DNA of 64,000 nucleotides, taken from assembly GCF_024497955.1 (NCBI RefSeq), contig NZ_JANHKP010000016.1:117671-181670 (forward strand), read 5' to 3'. The number at the start of each line of letters is the position of its first letter. Positions within the stretch are counted from its first letter, which is position 1. Made by a program: the position numbers and the translations under genes. A model generated the notes under the pieces. That model was not told the origin of the DNA and made no database searches. It saw nothing but the letters and a program-made list of their open reading frames with translations. The stretch comes from Streptomyces sp. C10-9-1 (GTDB lineage Bacteria; Actinomycetota; Actinomycetes; Streptomycetales; Streptomycetaceae). Of the stretch, positions 8,139 to 15,996 are shown piece by piece.

Positions 8139-9529
8139 GCGGGCTCCTTCGGCTCGGTGCTCGTACGGGGCGGCTCCCGCCCCGGGGCGCTCCGGCGCTT
8201 TCCCGGGGCCCGCCGGGGGCCCGGCGGCCGGGGCACGGGGCCGGAGGCGGCGCCCGGTGCCGCGGTCCCCGCTCCCTCGGCGCCGGGGTCCTCGGGCTCC
8301 GGCAGCGGGACACGGGCGGCCACCCGGAAGCGGTCGCCGTCGAGCGGGCCCGCCTCCAGGCTGCCGCCGACCGCGGCGAGGCGTTCCCGCAGTCCCGCCA
8401 GACCGGAGCCCGGGCCGGCGGGGGCGGCCCGGGCTCCCGCCCCGTCGTTCTCGACGGTCAGGACCGCGCTGCCCTCGGAGAGGCCGACCGAGATCGTGCA
8501 GTGCCGGGCGTCGCCGTGCCGCAGGGTGTTGGTGGTGGCCTCACGGACCACCCAGCCGAGGGCGGACTGGACGGCCGCGTCCAGCGCGGACAGCTCCCGC
8601 CCGCCGCGGTGGGCCCGCGGCACGGCCCCCGGGTGCGGGGCGGTCAGCACCGTGCACCCGATGCCCGCGGCCGCGAGCACGCTGCTCGCCCCGTCCAGTT
8701 CGGCCCGCAGGTCGGCGTCCCGGTAGCCGCGCACCACCTCGCGCACCTCCCGCTGGGACTCCCGTGCGATCCGCTGGACCTCGGTCATCTGGTCGGCGGC
8801 CTCCGGCCGTCCGCGGTGCGCGAGTTCCACGGCGAGCTCGCTCTTGAGCGCGATGACCGCCAGGTTGCGGCCCAGCACGTCGTGGAGGTCCCGTCCGAAG
8901 CGCAGCCGCTCCTCGGCGACGGCCAGCCGGGCCTCGACGTCCCGTGCCGCGTGGAGCTTCCACATCACGGCGAGCACCCACAGGGAGACCCGGACCGTGA
9001 CCGCGAGCCACCCGGTGACCAGACCCACCGTGACGGCCACGGCCACCGCGGCGCCCGCCCCGTACCCGGCCCCCGGCAGCACCGCGGCGAGCACGACGAG
9101 TGCGAGCACCTGGTGCAGGGCGACCGTCCGGGCCCTCGGCAGCAGGCAGTGGCCGCCCGAGAGCGGGGCCAGGCAGCAGCCGAGGAGCAGCGGGAGCAGC
9201 CCCTCCGGCACGGCCTTCGCCGCCGCCACCACCGGCGCCGCCAGTGCGGCGGTGGTGGCGGCGCAGAGGGCGAGCAGCCGCCCGGGGTAGGCCCTGCGGC
9301 CGAGGTACGCCTCGATCGCGGCGCGGGCGAGGCGGTGGCACAGGACGCCGTTGACCACTGCGAACAGCAGGGCGGCGGAGGCCAGGAGGGGCTGACCCGC
9401 GTCGCGGACCAGGAGGGCGGCCATCAGCAGGACGACGCACAGCACCGCACCCCAGTGGATCGCGTACACCGAGCCGCGCGTGTACAGATCGACCTTCGCC
9501 GGTCCGCTGCGGCCGCTCCAGAGCTTCAC
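8135..9529 (-). CDS. Membrane sensor histidine kinase, HisKA_3 (NarX/DesK-like) family
   Basis: In this 464-residue kinase the first 190 residues hold about six hydrophobic segments with little extracytoplasmic sequence, as in intramembrane-sensing DesK-like kinases. The dimerisation helix carries the phospho-acceptor H216 in RFGRDLHDVLGRNLAVI. The ATP-binding domain shows the N-box EATTNTLRHGDARHC and a GSGLAGLRERL G-box. The C-terminus is Pro/Arg-rich. It overlaps the response regulator by four bases, and its probable signal relates to membrane lipids or membrane-active compounds, because such kinases often sit beside ABC-2 exporters. The start at 9529 is the first position giving a plausible N-terminus before the first membrane segment; a slightly downstream start cannot be excluded. 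Confidence 0.9.
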   Translation of the reverse strand: MKLWSGRSGPAKVDLYTRGSVYAIHWGAVLCVVLLMAALLVRDAGQPLLASAALLFAVVNGVLCHRLARAAIEAYLGRRAYPGRLLALCAATTAALAAPVVAAAKAVPEGLLPLLLGCCLAPLSGGHCLLPRARTVALHQVLALVVLAAVLPGAGYGAGAAVAVAVTVGLVTGWLAVTVRVSLWVLAVMWKLHAARDVEARLAVAEERLRFGRDLHDVLGRNLAVIALKSELAVELAHRGRPEAADQMTEVQRIARESQREVREVVRGYRDADLRAELDGASSVLAAAGIGCTVLTAPHPGAVPRAHRGGRELSALDAAVQSALGWVVREATTNTLRHGDARHCTISVGLSEGSAVLTVENDGAGARAAPAGPGSGLAGLRERLAAVGGSLEAGPLDGDRFRVAARVPLPEPEDPGAEGAGTAAPGAASGPVPRPPGPRRAPGKRRSAPGREPPRTSTEPKEPA

Positions 9530-9625
9530 CCGGTCCCTCCTCGTCTTCCGCCCGCCAGTCCGCGGTCCCCGCGCCCTCGCCCTCCGGGCCCCGCCGCCCC
9601 CGGACGGCGAGGCGGGTGCGGACGC

Positions 9626-10399
9626 TCAGCGCCGGGGCTCCCAGCGGAACCACCGTCGCACAGCGAACACCCCCAGCAGCGTCCAGGCCACTGCCGCCAG
9701 CGCCGCGGTGGCGAGCTCGGCCGGCTCGGCACCGCCGGTCCATCCCGCCCTGACCAGGGTCATGGCCCCGGTCAGCGGCAGCAGCTCGCACAGCCGCGCC
9801 AGCCGGTCCGGCAGGAGGGCCAGCGGGAGGACCAGGCCCGAGCCGACCGAGGAGAGCACCAGCATCGGCAGCGTGGTGATCTGGGCGCTCTCCACGGTCC
9901 GGGTCACGGCGGACGTCGCCGCGGCCAGCACCGTCATCAGCACCACCCCGAGGAGCACGCCCGCGGCGAGCAGCCACGGCCGCTCGGGCGCGCCCGTGCC
10001 GAGGAGCGCCGCGCCCGCCGCACCCAGCGCGGCGCACTGGGCGAGTGCCAGGGCGGCGGCCGGGAGCGCCGCGCCCGCCAGGATCTCCGCGTCGGACGCC
10101 TCCCCCGTGCGCAGCCGCTTCAGCACCAGGTCCTCGCGCCGCGCGACGTAGGCGGAGACCAGGTTCATGTGGACGACGAGGACGAGGGCGAGGCCGGTGC
10201 CGCTCGTCATCAGCGCGGTGTCGGGGTCGATGCCGGTGCCGGACAGGTCGAGGCCCCCGAGGGAGTTCCTGACCGCGACCACCATCAGCGCGGGGAGGGC
10301 CAGCGCGACGAAGAGCGAGGACCGGTTGCGGACGAGCAGGGTGATCTCCGCGCGCCCCAGGGCCGTCAGCCGTCCCGCGGCCGTCGTCGTGGCCGTCAT
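9626..10399 (-). CDS. ABC-2 type transporter permease
   Basis: The 257-residue membrane protein has about six transmembrane segments after a short cytosolic N-terminus (GRLTALGRAEITLLVRNRSS), the typical ABC-2 permease layout. The segment YVARREDLVLKRLRTGEASDAEILAG is the coupling region seen in drug or lipid export permeases of this family. ATG 10399 overlaps the ATPase stop by four bases, so the two subunits are translationally coupled. The frame remains open upstream through the ATPase gene, but that longer reading is a high-GC artefact. It probably pairs with the adjacent ATPase as an exporter of a hydrophobic compound and may be the target of the downstream two-component system. Confidence 0.9.
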   Translation of the reverse strand: MTATTTAAGRLTALGRAEITLLVRNRSSLFVALALPALMVVAVRNSLGGLDLSGTGIDPDTALMTSGTGLALVLVVHMNLVSAYVARREDLVLKRLRTGEASDAEILAGAALPAAALALAQCAALGAAGAALLGTGAPERPWLLAAGVLLGVVLMTVLAAATSAVTRTVESAQITTLPMLVLSSVGSGLVLPLALLPDRLARLCELLPLTGAMTLVRAGWTGGAEPAELATAALAAVAWTLLGVFAVRRWFRWEPRR

Positions 10400-11436
10400 C
10401 GGGCCCTCACCGTCCCGTCGTTGCCGCTGTCGTGGGGGTGCGCGTCGCCGAGGTCCGGTGGGCCGCCGCCGGGGAGGCTCCCGCCCGCGTGCTCGGCGAT
10501 GTCGAGGAACGCCTCCTCCAGCGAGGCGGAGCGGGCGTCGAGCTGCTCCAGCCCCACGTCCGCCTCCGCCGCCCACCGGAGCAGGGCTCCGAGGTCCTCC
10601 TGGAGGCGGTGGGTGCGGATCTCGACGTGCCGGCCGTCGGCGGCCGCGTGGAGCGAGAGCGGCAGCCGGGCCGGTGCGACCTCCTCGGGCAGCCTGAAGC
10701 GGATGCGCGCCGGGCGTCGGGCGGTCACCTCGGCGGGCGTGCCCGAGGTGACGACGAGGCCCTGGTGCATGATCGCCAGCCGGTCCGCCAGCGACTCGGC
10801 CTCCTCCAGGTAGTGCGTGGTCAGCAGCACCGTGGTCCCGCCGTCCCGGAGGGCGCGCACCAGCTCCCAGGTGTCGCGGCGCCCCTCGGCGTCCAGTCCG
10901 GTGGTCGGCTCGTCGAGGAAGAGCACCTCGGGCCTGCCCAGGAGCGCCAGGGCCAGGTCGAGCCTGCGGCGCTCGCCCCCGGAGAGCTGCTTCACCCTGA
11001 CCCCCGCCCGGTGGCCGAGCCCCACGAGCTCCAGGGCCTCGGGCACGGGGCGGGCTCCGCTGGTGCAGCCGGCCCACATCCGGGCGGTCTCGGCGGCGGT
11101 CAGGTCCGAGGGGAAGCCGCCCTCCTGGAGCATCACCCCGATACGGGGGCGCACGGCGGCGCGCTGCCGCCAGGGGTCGTGGCCCAGGACGCGGACGGTG
11201 CCGGCGCCGGGCGGGGCGAGTCCTTCGAGCAGTTCGACGGTGGAGGTCTTGCCGGCCCCGTTGGTCCCGAGCAGGGCGAAGACCTCGCCGTGGCGCACGT
11301 TCAGGTCGATGCCGCGGACGGCCCGGTACCCGCCCGTGTAGGTGCGGTGGAGCCCGCGCGCCTCGATCGCGTGCTCCTCGTGCCCGGATGCGGAGCGAGT
11401 GGCTTCGAGTGCGTTCCGGAGTGTGGCGTCGGTCAT
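10396..11436 (-). CDS. ABC transporter ATP-binding protein, drug-export (CcmA/DrrA-like) type
   Basis: This 346-residue ATPase has Walker A GTNGAGKT at residues 57-64, the signature LSGGERRRLDLALALLG, Walker B VLFLDEPTTGLD and the His switch in TVLLTTHYLEEAE. About 100 C-terminal residues after the nucleotide-binding domain are typical of exporters such as DrrA. It energises the permease encoded downstream with a 4-base overlap. It is the first gene of the presumed four-gene operon (ATPase, permease, kinase, regulator); a 96-bp gap separates permease and kinase, so the regulator pair could have its own promoter. Substrate specificity cannot be read from sequence. Confidence 0.92.
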   Translation of the reverse strand: MTDATLRNALEATRSASGHEEHAIEARGLHRTYTGGYRAVRGIDLNVRHGEVFALLGTNGAGKTSTVELLEGLAPPGAGTVRVLGHDPWRQRAAVRPRIGVMLQEGGFPSDLTAAETARMWAGCTSGARPVPEALELVGLGHRAGVRVKQLSGGERRRLDLALALLGRPEVLFLDEPTTGLDAEGRRDTWELVRALRDGGTTVLLTTHYLEEAESLADRLAIMHQGLVVTSGTPAEVTARRPARIRFRLPEEVAPARLPLSLHAAADGRHVEIRTHRLQEDLGALLRWAAEADVGLEQLDARSASLEEAFLDIAEHAGGSLPGGGPPDLGDAHPHDSGNDGTVRAR

Positions 11437-11544
11437 GCCACCAGGCTTCCGCCGCCCGTGCGGCGGCGGCAGTGCCTGCTGTCATCGCCGCCCGTGACGG
11501 ATGTCATGGGTCCGGGCGGGAGCCGCGCGGTGCACGCGGAGACG

Positions 11545-11579
11545 ACGAAGGCCCCGATCGTGATGATCGGGGCCTTCGT
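11545..11579 (-). terminator. Terminator of tRNA-Gly(GCC) copy 2
   Basis: A perfect 15-bp stem (11545-11559 with 11565-11579) and a 5-nt loop lie six bases beyond the 3' end of the minus-strand tRNA. It also separates the tRNA transcript from the ABC operon that begins at 11436. Confidence 0.82.
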
Positions 11580-11585
11580 TCCACG

Positions 11586-11658
11586 AGCGGACGACGAGAT
11601 TCGAACTCGCGACCCTCACCTTGGCAAGGTGATGCTCTACCAACTGAGCCACGTCCGC
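11586..11658 (-). tRNA. tRNA-Gly(GCC), copy 2
   Basis: It is base-for-base identical to the tRNA at 7429-7501 over all 73 nt (anticodon GCC, canonical D and T loops). Identity ends within two or three bases of the gene on each side, so this is a duplicated gene, not a long repeat. Confidence 0.95.
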
Positions 11659-11737
11659 AGTGCCTCCGCTCGGCTTTCACCGGGCGGCGCGTTCACCACT
11701 GTACCTGATCCACAACGGTGGCCGGTAAGAGGTGGAG

Positions 11738-11809
11738 AGCGGGTGACAGGAATTGCACACTGCGCCTTCCCCCTGGAAGGGGGATGTTCTACTACTGAAC
11801 TACACCCGC
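11738..11809 (-). tRNA. tRNA-Gly(UCC) with atypical elbow and T arm
   Basis: This 72-nt minus-strand tRNA has a perfect acceptor stem (GCGGGTG/CACCCGC), perfect D stem (GTTC/GAAC) and perfect anticodon stem (TCCCC/GGGGA) with loop CTTCCAG, anticodon UCC. The D loop is AGTAGTA, so position 18 is A instead of the near-universal G. The T loop reads G53-T-G-C-A-A-T-T-C61, so position 55 is G instead of U. The T stem pairs only if one U is bulged (GCAG-U-G against CCTGT). Stems outside the T arm are intact, which argues against decay. It could be a specialised glycyl-tRNA not meant for the ribosome. Confidence 0.85.
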
Positions 11810-11929
11810 ACGATCCTCGGTTCGGGCCTTTCGGCCTCGCCCCTCGGCGTGCTCCAGACTCTAGCCGATCATCGGGGGGGGCGTGCAAGTCGGATCGGGT
11901 GCGACGGCGCCTCCGCCGTCCCCGCGAGG

Positions 11930-12265
11930 TCAACTCGCCGCGCGGAACGCCTCGTAGACGTGCTTGGGGATGCGCCCCCGGGCGGGGATGTCCATCTTCC
12001 GCGACTGCGCCCAGGCGCGGACGGCGGACGGTGCCGGTTCCACCGCGGTGTGGCGGTACGCCTCGGGTGCGGGCCTCCGCCCCGCGCCCCCGGACCGCTT
12101 CCGGCCCGCGGCCAGGTACGGTGCCAGGGCCTTGCGCAGTTTCTTTGCATTGGAGGTATTGAGGTCGATCTCGTACGACTTCCCGTCCAGGCCGAACATG
12201 ACCGTTTCCGCCGCTTCTCCTCCGTCGATGTCGTCGGAGAGTGTGACGACCACTCGCTGAGCCAC
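11930..12265 (-). CDS. Lsr2-like nucleoid-associated protein (LsrL type)
   Basis: The 111-residue product matches Lsr2, the actinobacterial xenogeneic silencer that bridges AT-rich DNA. The N-terminal dimerisation domain runs from AQRVVVTLSDDIDGG to LDGKSYEIDLNTSNAKKLRKALAPYL (residues 2-52). A basic linker (RKRSGGAGRRP) leads to the DNA-binding domain, which contains the minor-groove RGR motif in IPARGRIPKHVYEAF near the C-terminus. GTG 12265 is used because AAAGGA lies about ten bases upstream and the N-terminus then begins like Lsr2; the frame is open further upstream without support. Streptomyces carries two paralogues, and the one beside purSQL is the less-studied LsrL, by memory. It is divergent from purS with a 279-bp shared region. 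Confidence 0.92.
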   Translation of the reverse strand: MAQRVVVTLSDDIDGGEAAETVMFGLDGKSYEIDLNTSNAKKLRKALAPYLAAGRKRSGGAGRRPAPEAYRHTAVEPAPSAVRAWAQSRKMDIPARGRIPKHVYEAFRAAS

Positions 12266-12472
12266 GGATATCGGTCCTTTCCCTGCGGTGTCACCGCTTC
12301 TGACGTGCCAGGACGCCGGATAAGCGGTCGGCGAGGAGCAATGCCGCTTTCCTCTGCATTCCTTTGTACAGCGGCGGGCGGCGCATTGTGAAGCCCCGGT
12401 AATTCGCTGCGCGTGTCCGCGGCAAACCCCCTCGGCATTCCTATCCGGGATTTCCGTGCGGTGTCCAAGGAT

Positions 12473-12488
12473 ATCTACTCGCGTAGAT
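12473..12488. promoter_or_regulatory. Inverted repeat upstream of purS
   Basis: ATCTAC-TCGC-GTAGAT is a perfect 6+6 inverted repeat, 57 bases before the purS start, in the lsrL/purS divergent region. Its core resembles the palindrome at 22570-22583. Likely an operator; the protein is unknown. Confidence 0.45.
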
Positions 12489-12544
12489 TTCTCGGCCGGG
12501 TACGCTGAGGGAACCGCCCTCGCAACACACCACCGGGAGTGCCC

Positions 12545-12790
12545 GTGGCTCGCGTCGTAGTCGACGTCATGCTCAAGCCCGAGATCCTCGACCCCCAGGG
12601 GCAGGCGGTGCAGCGTGCACTGCCCCGTCTGGGATTCGACGGCATCGCGGACGTACGTCAGGGGAAGCGCTTCGAGCTGGAGGTGGACGGGACGGTCGAC
12701 GACGCCGCCCTCGCCCGCATCCACGAGATGGCCGAGACCTTCCTCGCCAACACCGTCATCGAGGACTTCGTCGTGAGGGTCGAGTCGTGA
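12545..12790 (+). CDS. purS: Phosphoribosylformylglycinamidine synthase subunit PurS
   Basis: PurS is the small structural subunit that bridges PurQ and PurL and helps move ammonia between them in FGAM synthase. The 81-residue product fits the family's usual length, with the pattern ARVVVDVMLKPEILDPQGQAV at the N-terminus and ANTVIEDFVVRVE at the C-terminus. GTG 12545 is chosen over GTG 12539 because it gives the canonical MARVVVDVM start and leaves GGGAG eight bases upstream. The stop overlaps the purQ start by four bases (GTGA), indicating translational coupling in a purSQL operon. A perfect inverted repeat at 12473-12488 lies in its promoter region. Confidence 0.95.
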   Translation: MARVVVDVMLKPEILDPQGQAVQRALPRLGFDGIADVRQGKRFELEVDGTVDDAALARIHEMAETFLANTVIEDFVVRVES

Positions 12791-13494
12791 CCTCGCGTAT
12801 CGGAGTCGTCACCTTCCCCGGAACCCTCGACGACCAGGACGCCCTGCGCGCCGTGCGCGTGGCCGGCGCCGAGGCCGTGCCGCTCTGGCACCGCGACAGG
12901 GACCTGCACCAGGTCGACGCGGTCGTCCTGGCGGGCGGGTTCAGCTACGGGGACTACCTCCGCGCCGGAGCCATCTCCCGCTTCTCGCCGGTGATGGAGA
13001 CGATCATCGAGCAGGCCAAGGGCGGCATGCCGGTGCTCGGCATCTGCAACGGCTTCCAGATCCTCACCGAGGCGCACCTGCTGCCCGGCGCGATGCTCCG
13101 CAACAACCACCTCCACTTCATCTGCCGCGACCAGCGGCTGACGGTGGAGAACGCGGCCACCGCCTGGACGGCCGACTACGAGCAGGGCCAGGAGATCTCG
13201 GTCCCGCTGAAGAACATGGACGGCCGGTACACCGCCGACGAGCGCACGCTGGACGAGCTGGAGGCCGAGGGGCGCGTCGCGTTCCGCTACACCGCCGGCG
13301 GGAACGCGGCCGACGGCTACGGCAACCCCAACGGCTCGCTGCGCGACATCGCGGGCATCACCAACGCGGCGGGCAACGTCGTGGGCCTGATGCCGCACCC
13401 CGAGCACGCCGTGGAGCCGCTGATCGGCACGGGCGGAACGGACGGGCTCGGATTCTTCACCTCGATCCTCAAGAAGTTGGTCAGCGCCTCATGA
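12787..13494 (+). CDS. purQ: Phosphoribosylformylglycinamidine synthase, glutaminase subunit PurQ
   Basis: This 235-residue class I glutamine amidotransferase supplies ammonia from glutamine to PurL. The catalytic triad is visible: C87 in GICNGFQ, with H204 and E206 in MPHPEH near the C-terminus. The oxyanion-type segment LAGGFSYGDYLRAGA is also present. It starts at a GTG overlapping the purS stop and ends overlapping the purL ATG by four bases. Conserved insertions typical of the small-subunit PurQ family, compared with simple GATases, are retained. Expression level is presumably locked to purS and purL by the double overlap. Confidence 0.97.
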   Translation: MTSRIGVVTFPGTLDDQDALRAVRVAGAEAVPLWHRDRDLHQVDAVVLAGGFSYGDYLRAGAISRFSPVMETIIEQAKGGMPVLGICNGFQILTEAHLLPGAMLRNNHLHFICRDQRLTVENAATAWTADYEQGQEISVPLKNMDGRYTADERTLDELEAEGRVAFRYTAGGNAADGYGNPNGSLRDIAGITNAAGNVVGLMPHPEHAVEPLIGTGGTDGLGFFTSILKKLVSAS

Positions 13495-15740
13495 CTCTCG
13501 ACACGGTCAAGCACGCCTCCGGGACGCCTGACGCGGAGCAGCCCTGGCGCGAACTCGGGCTCAAGGAGGACGAGTACGCGCGCATCCGCGAGATCCTCGG
13601 CCGCCGGCCCACCGGCGCCGAGCTGGCCATGTACAGCGTCATGTGGTCCGAGCACTGCTCCTACAAGAGCAGCAAGGTCCACCTGCGCCAGTTCGGGGAG
13701 AAGGCCCCCGAGAACGACGCCCTGCTCGTCGGCATCGGCGAGAACGCGGGCGTGGTCGACGTCGGCCAGGGCTACGCGGTGACCTTCAAGGTCGAGTCGC
13801 ACAACCACCCCTCGTACATCGAGCCCTACCAGGGCGCGGCGACGGGTGTCGGCGGCATCGTCCGCGACATCCTCGCCATGGGCGCCCGTCCGGTGGCCGT
13901 CGTCGACCCCCTGCGGTTCGGCGCCCCCGACCACCCGGACACCAGGCGCGTGCTGCCGGGCGTGGTCGCGGGCATCGGCGGCTACGGCAACTGCCTCGGC
14001 CTGCCGAACATCGGCGGCGAGGTCGTCTTCGACTCCTGCTACCAGGGCAACCCGCTGGTCAACGCCGGCTGCATCGGCGTGATGAAGCACGAGGACATCC
14101 ACCTGGCCAAGGCCTCCGGCCCCGGCAACAAGGTCATCCTCTACGGTGCCCGCACCGGCGGCGACGGTATCGGCGGCGTCTCGGTGCTCGCCTCCGAGAC
14201 CTTCGACGACTCCAAGCCCGCCAAGCGCCCCGCCGTCCAGGTCGGCGACCCGTTCCAGGAGAAGCTCCTGATCGAGTGCACCCTGGAGATCTTCCGGGAG
14301 AAGCTCGTCGCGGGCATCCAGGACCTCGGCGGCGCCGGGCTGTCCTGCGCCACCTCCGAGCTGGCCAGCGCCGGCTCCGGCGGCATGCGCGTCGAGCTCG
14401 ACCGCGTCCACCTGCGCGACGCGACGCTCTCGCCCGAGGAGATCCTCATGAGCGAGTCGCAGGAGCGCATGTGCGCGATCGTCGAGCCCGACAAGGTCGA
14501 GCGCTTCCTCGCCATCTGCGAGAAGTGGGACGTCATCGCCACCGTGATCGGCGAGGTCACCGAGGGCGAGCGGCTGGAGATCTACTGGCACGGCGAGCAG
14601 ATCGTCGACGTGCCGCCGCGCACGGTCGCCCACGAGGGCCCCGTCTACGAGCGTCCCTACGCCCGCCCGTCCTGGCAGGACGCCCTGCAGGCGGACGACG
14701 CGAACGCGCTGCCCCGCCCGGCGGACGCCGAGGAACTGCGTGCCCAGGTGCTCAGGCTCGTCGCCTCGCCGAACCAGGCGTCGAAGGCGTGGATCACCGA
14801 CCAGTACGACCGCTTCGTGCAGGGCAACACGGTGCTCGCCCAGCCCGAGGACGCGGGCATGGTGCGCATCGACGAGGAGTCCAACCTCGGCGTGGCCATG
14901 GCGACCGACGGCAACGGCCGGTACGCCAAGCTCGACCCGTACACCGGGGCGCAGCTCGCCCTCGCCGAGGCCTACCGCAACGTCGCCGCGTCGGGAGCCA
15001 GGCCGCTCGCGGTCTCGGACTGCCTGAACTTCGGCTCCCCCGAGGACCCGGACGTGATGTGGCAGTTCGCCGAGGCCACCCGCGGGCTCGCGGACGCCTG
15101 CCAGACGCTCGGCACCCCGGTGACCGGCGGCAACGTCTCGCTCTACAACCAGACCGGCGAGACGGCGATCCACCCCACCCCGGTGGTGGCCGTGCTCGGC
15201 GTGATCGACGACGTGACACGGCGCACGCCGATCGCGTTCGCCGAGGAGGGGCAGCTGCTCTACCTGCTCGGCGACACCCGTGAGGAGTTCGGCGGCTCGG
15301 CGTGGTCCCAGGTCGTCCACGACCACCTCGGCGGTCTGCCGCCCGCGGTGGATCTCGACCGGGAGCGGCTGCTGGCGGAGATCCTCATCTCGGCCTCCCG
15401 CGACGGCATGATCGACGCCGCGCACGACCTCTCCGACGGCGGGCTGGTCCAGGCGGTCGCCGAGTCCTGCCTGCGCGGCGGGAAGGGCGCCCGGCTGGTC
15501 GTGCCGGACGGCCTGGACGCCTTCACCTTCCTGCTGAGCGAGTCGGCCGGACGCGCGGTCGTCGCCGTGCCGCGCAGCGAGGAGCTGCGCTTCACCGACA
15601 TGTGCGGTGCGCGCGGGCTGCCCGCGACCCGGATCGGTGTCGTGGACGGCGACGCGGTCGAGGTCCAGGGCGCGTTCGGCATCCCGCTCGACGAGCTGCG
15701 CGCCGCGCACGAGGAGACGATCCCGGGCCTGCTGGCCTGA
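13491..15740 (+). CDS. purL: Phosphoribosylformylglycinamidine synthase, large subunit PurL (small-type)
   Basis: PurL performs the ATP-dependent amidation of FGAR to FGAM using ammonia from PurQ. At 749 residues it is the small PurL type that needs PurS and PurQ, not the 1300-residue single-chain enzyme. Conserved elements include MWSEHCSYKSSK (residues about 50-61), the ATP/metal site KVESHNHPSYIEPYQGAATGVGG, and the second half with GNTVLAQPEDAGMVR and the VTGGNVSLYNQTGE block. Two AIRS-like N domains and two C domains follow the standard order. The ATG overlaps the purQ stop by four bases. A 14-bp GC-rich hairpin 35 bases after the stop probably ends the operon. Confidence 0.97.
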   Translation: MTLDTVKHASGTPDAEQPWRELGLKEDEYARIREILGRRPTGAELAMYSVMWSEHCSYKSSKVHLRQFGEKAPENDALLVGIGENAGVVDVGQGYAVTFKVESHNHPSYIEPYQGAATGVGGIVRDILAMGARPVAVVDPLRFGAPDHPDTRRVLPGVVAGIGGYGNCLGLPNIGGEVVFDSCYQGNPLVNAGCIGVMKHEDIHLAKASGPGNKVILYGARTGGDGIGGVSVLASETFDDSKPAKRPAVQVGDPFQEKLLIECTLEIFREKLVAGIQDLGGAGLSCATSELASAGSGGMRVELDRVHLRDATLSPEEILMSESQERMCAIVEPDKVERFLAICEKWDVIATVIGEVTEGERLEIYWHGEQIVDVPPRTVAHEGPVYERPYARPSWQDALQADDANALPRPADAEELRAQVLRLVASPNQASKAWITDQYDRFVQGNTVLAQPEDAGMVRIDEESNLGVAMATDGNGRYAKLDPYTGAQLALAEAYRNVAASGARPLAVSDCLNFGSPEDPDVMWQFAEATRGLADACQTLGTPVTGGNVSLYNQTGETAIHPTPVVAVLGVIDDVTRRTPIAFAEEGQLLYLLGDTREEFGGSAWSQVVHDHLGGLPPAVDLDRERLLAEILISASRDGMIDAAHDLSDGGLVQAVAESCLRGGKGARLVVPDGLDAFTFLLSESAGRAVVAVPRSEELRFTDMCGARGLPATRIGVVDGDAVEVQGAFGIPLDELRAAHEETIPGLLA

Positions 15741-15774
15741 CGCGCATCGGCGCGGCTCCGCTTCCGGAGCCCCC

Positions 15775-15817
15775 GAGCCCCGCCCGGCACGGCGTCCCGC
15801 GCCGCCGGGCGGGGCTC
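15775..15817 (+). terminator. Terminator of the purSQL operon
   Basis: Perfect 14-bp arms (15775-15788 and 15804-15817) surround a 15-nt loop, 35 bases after the purL stop. Confidence 0.7.
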
Positions 15818-15996
15818 CGGCGTGCCCCGGGGCCTGCCCCCGGCGGCAGCCCGGCCCCGTGACCGGGTGCGGTCCGGGTCCTCCGGCCGCGTGCGGCCCG
15901 GCCCTGCCCGGGCCCTCCGGCGCCGCGCGCGGGCCCGGCGCGGTGCGATCCCCGGCGCGGACCCCGCGACGTGCCGCCGGGCCGTAGGGTCGGGCC

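Noticed and set aside
9626..11485. 619-codon frame suggesting a fused ABC protein
   Set aside because: Its N-terminal part is an out-of-frame reading of the ATPase gene; the real permease starts at the ATG at 10399 overlapping the ATPase stop.
7429..11658. tRNA-Gly direct repeats as att sites of an integrated element
   Set aside because: No integrase, excisionase or phage/ICE genes lie between them, and the repeats stop at the tRNA boundaries; kept only as a genome-plasticity observation.
11738..11809. The odd tRNA-Gly(UCC) as a decayed pseudogene
   Set aside because: Three of four stems and the anticodon loop are perfect; changes are confined to the elbow and T arm, which is not the pattern of random decay.
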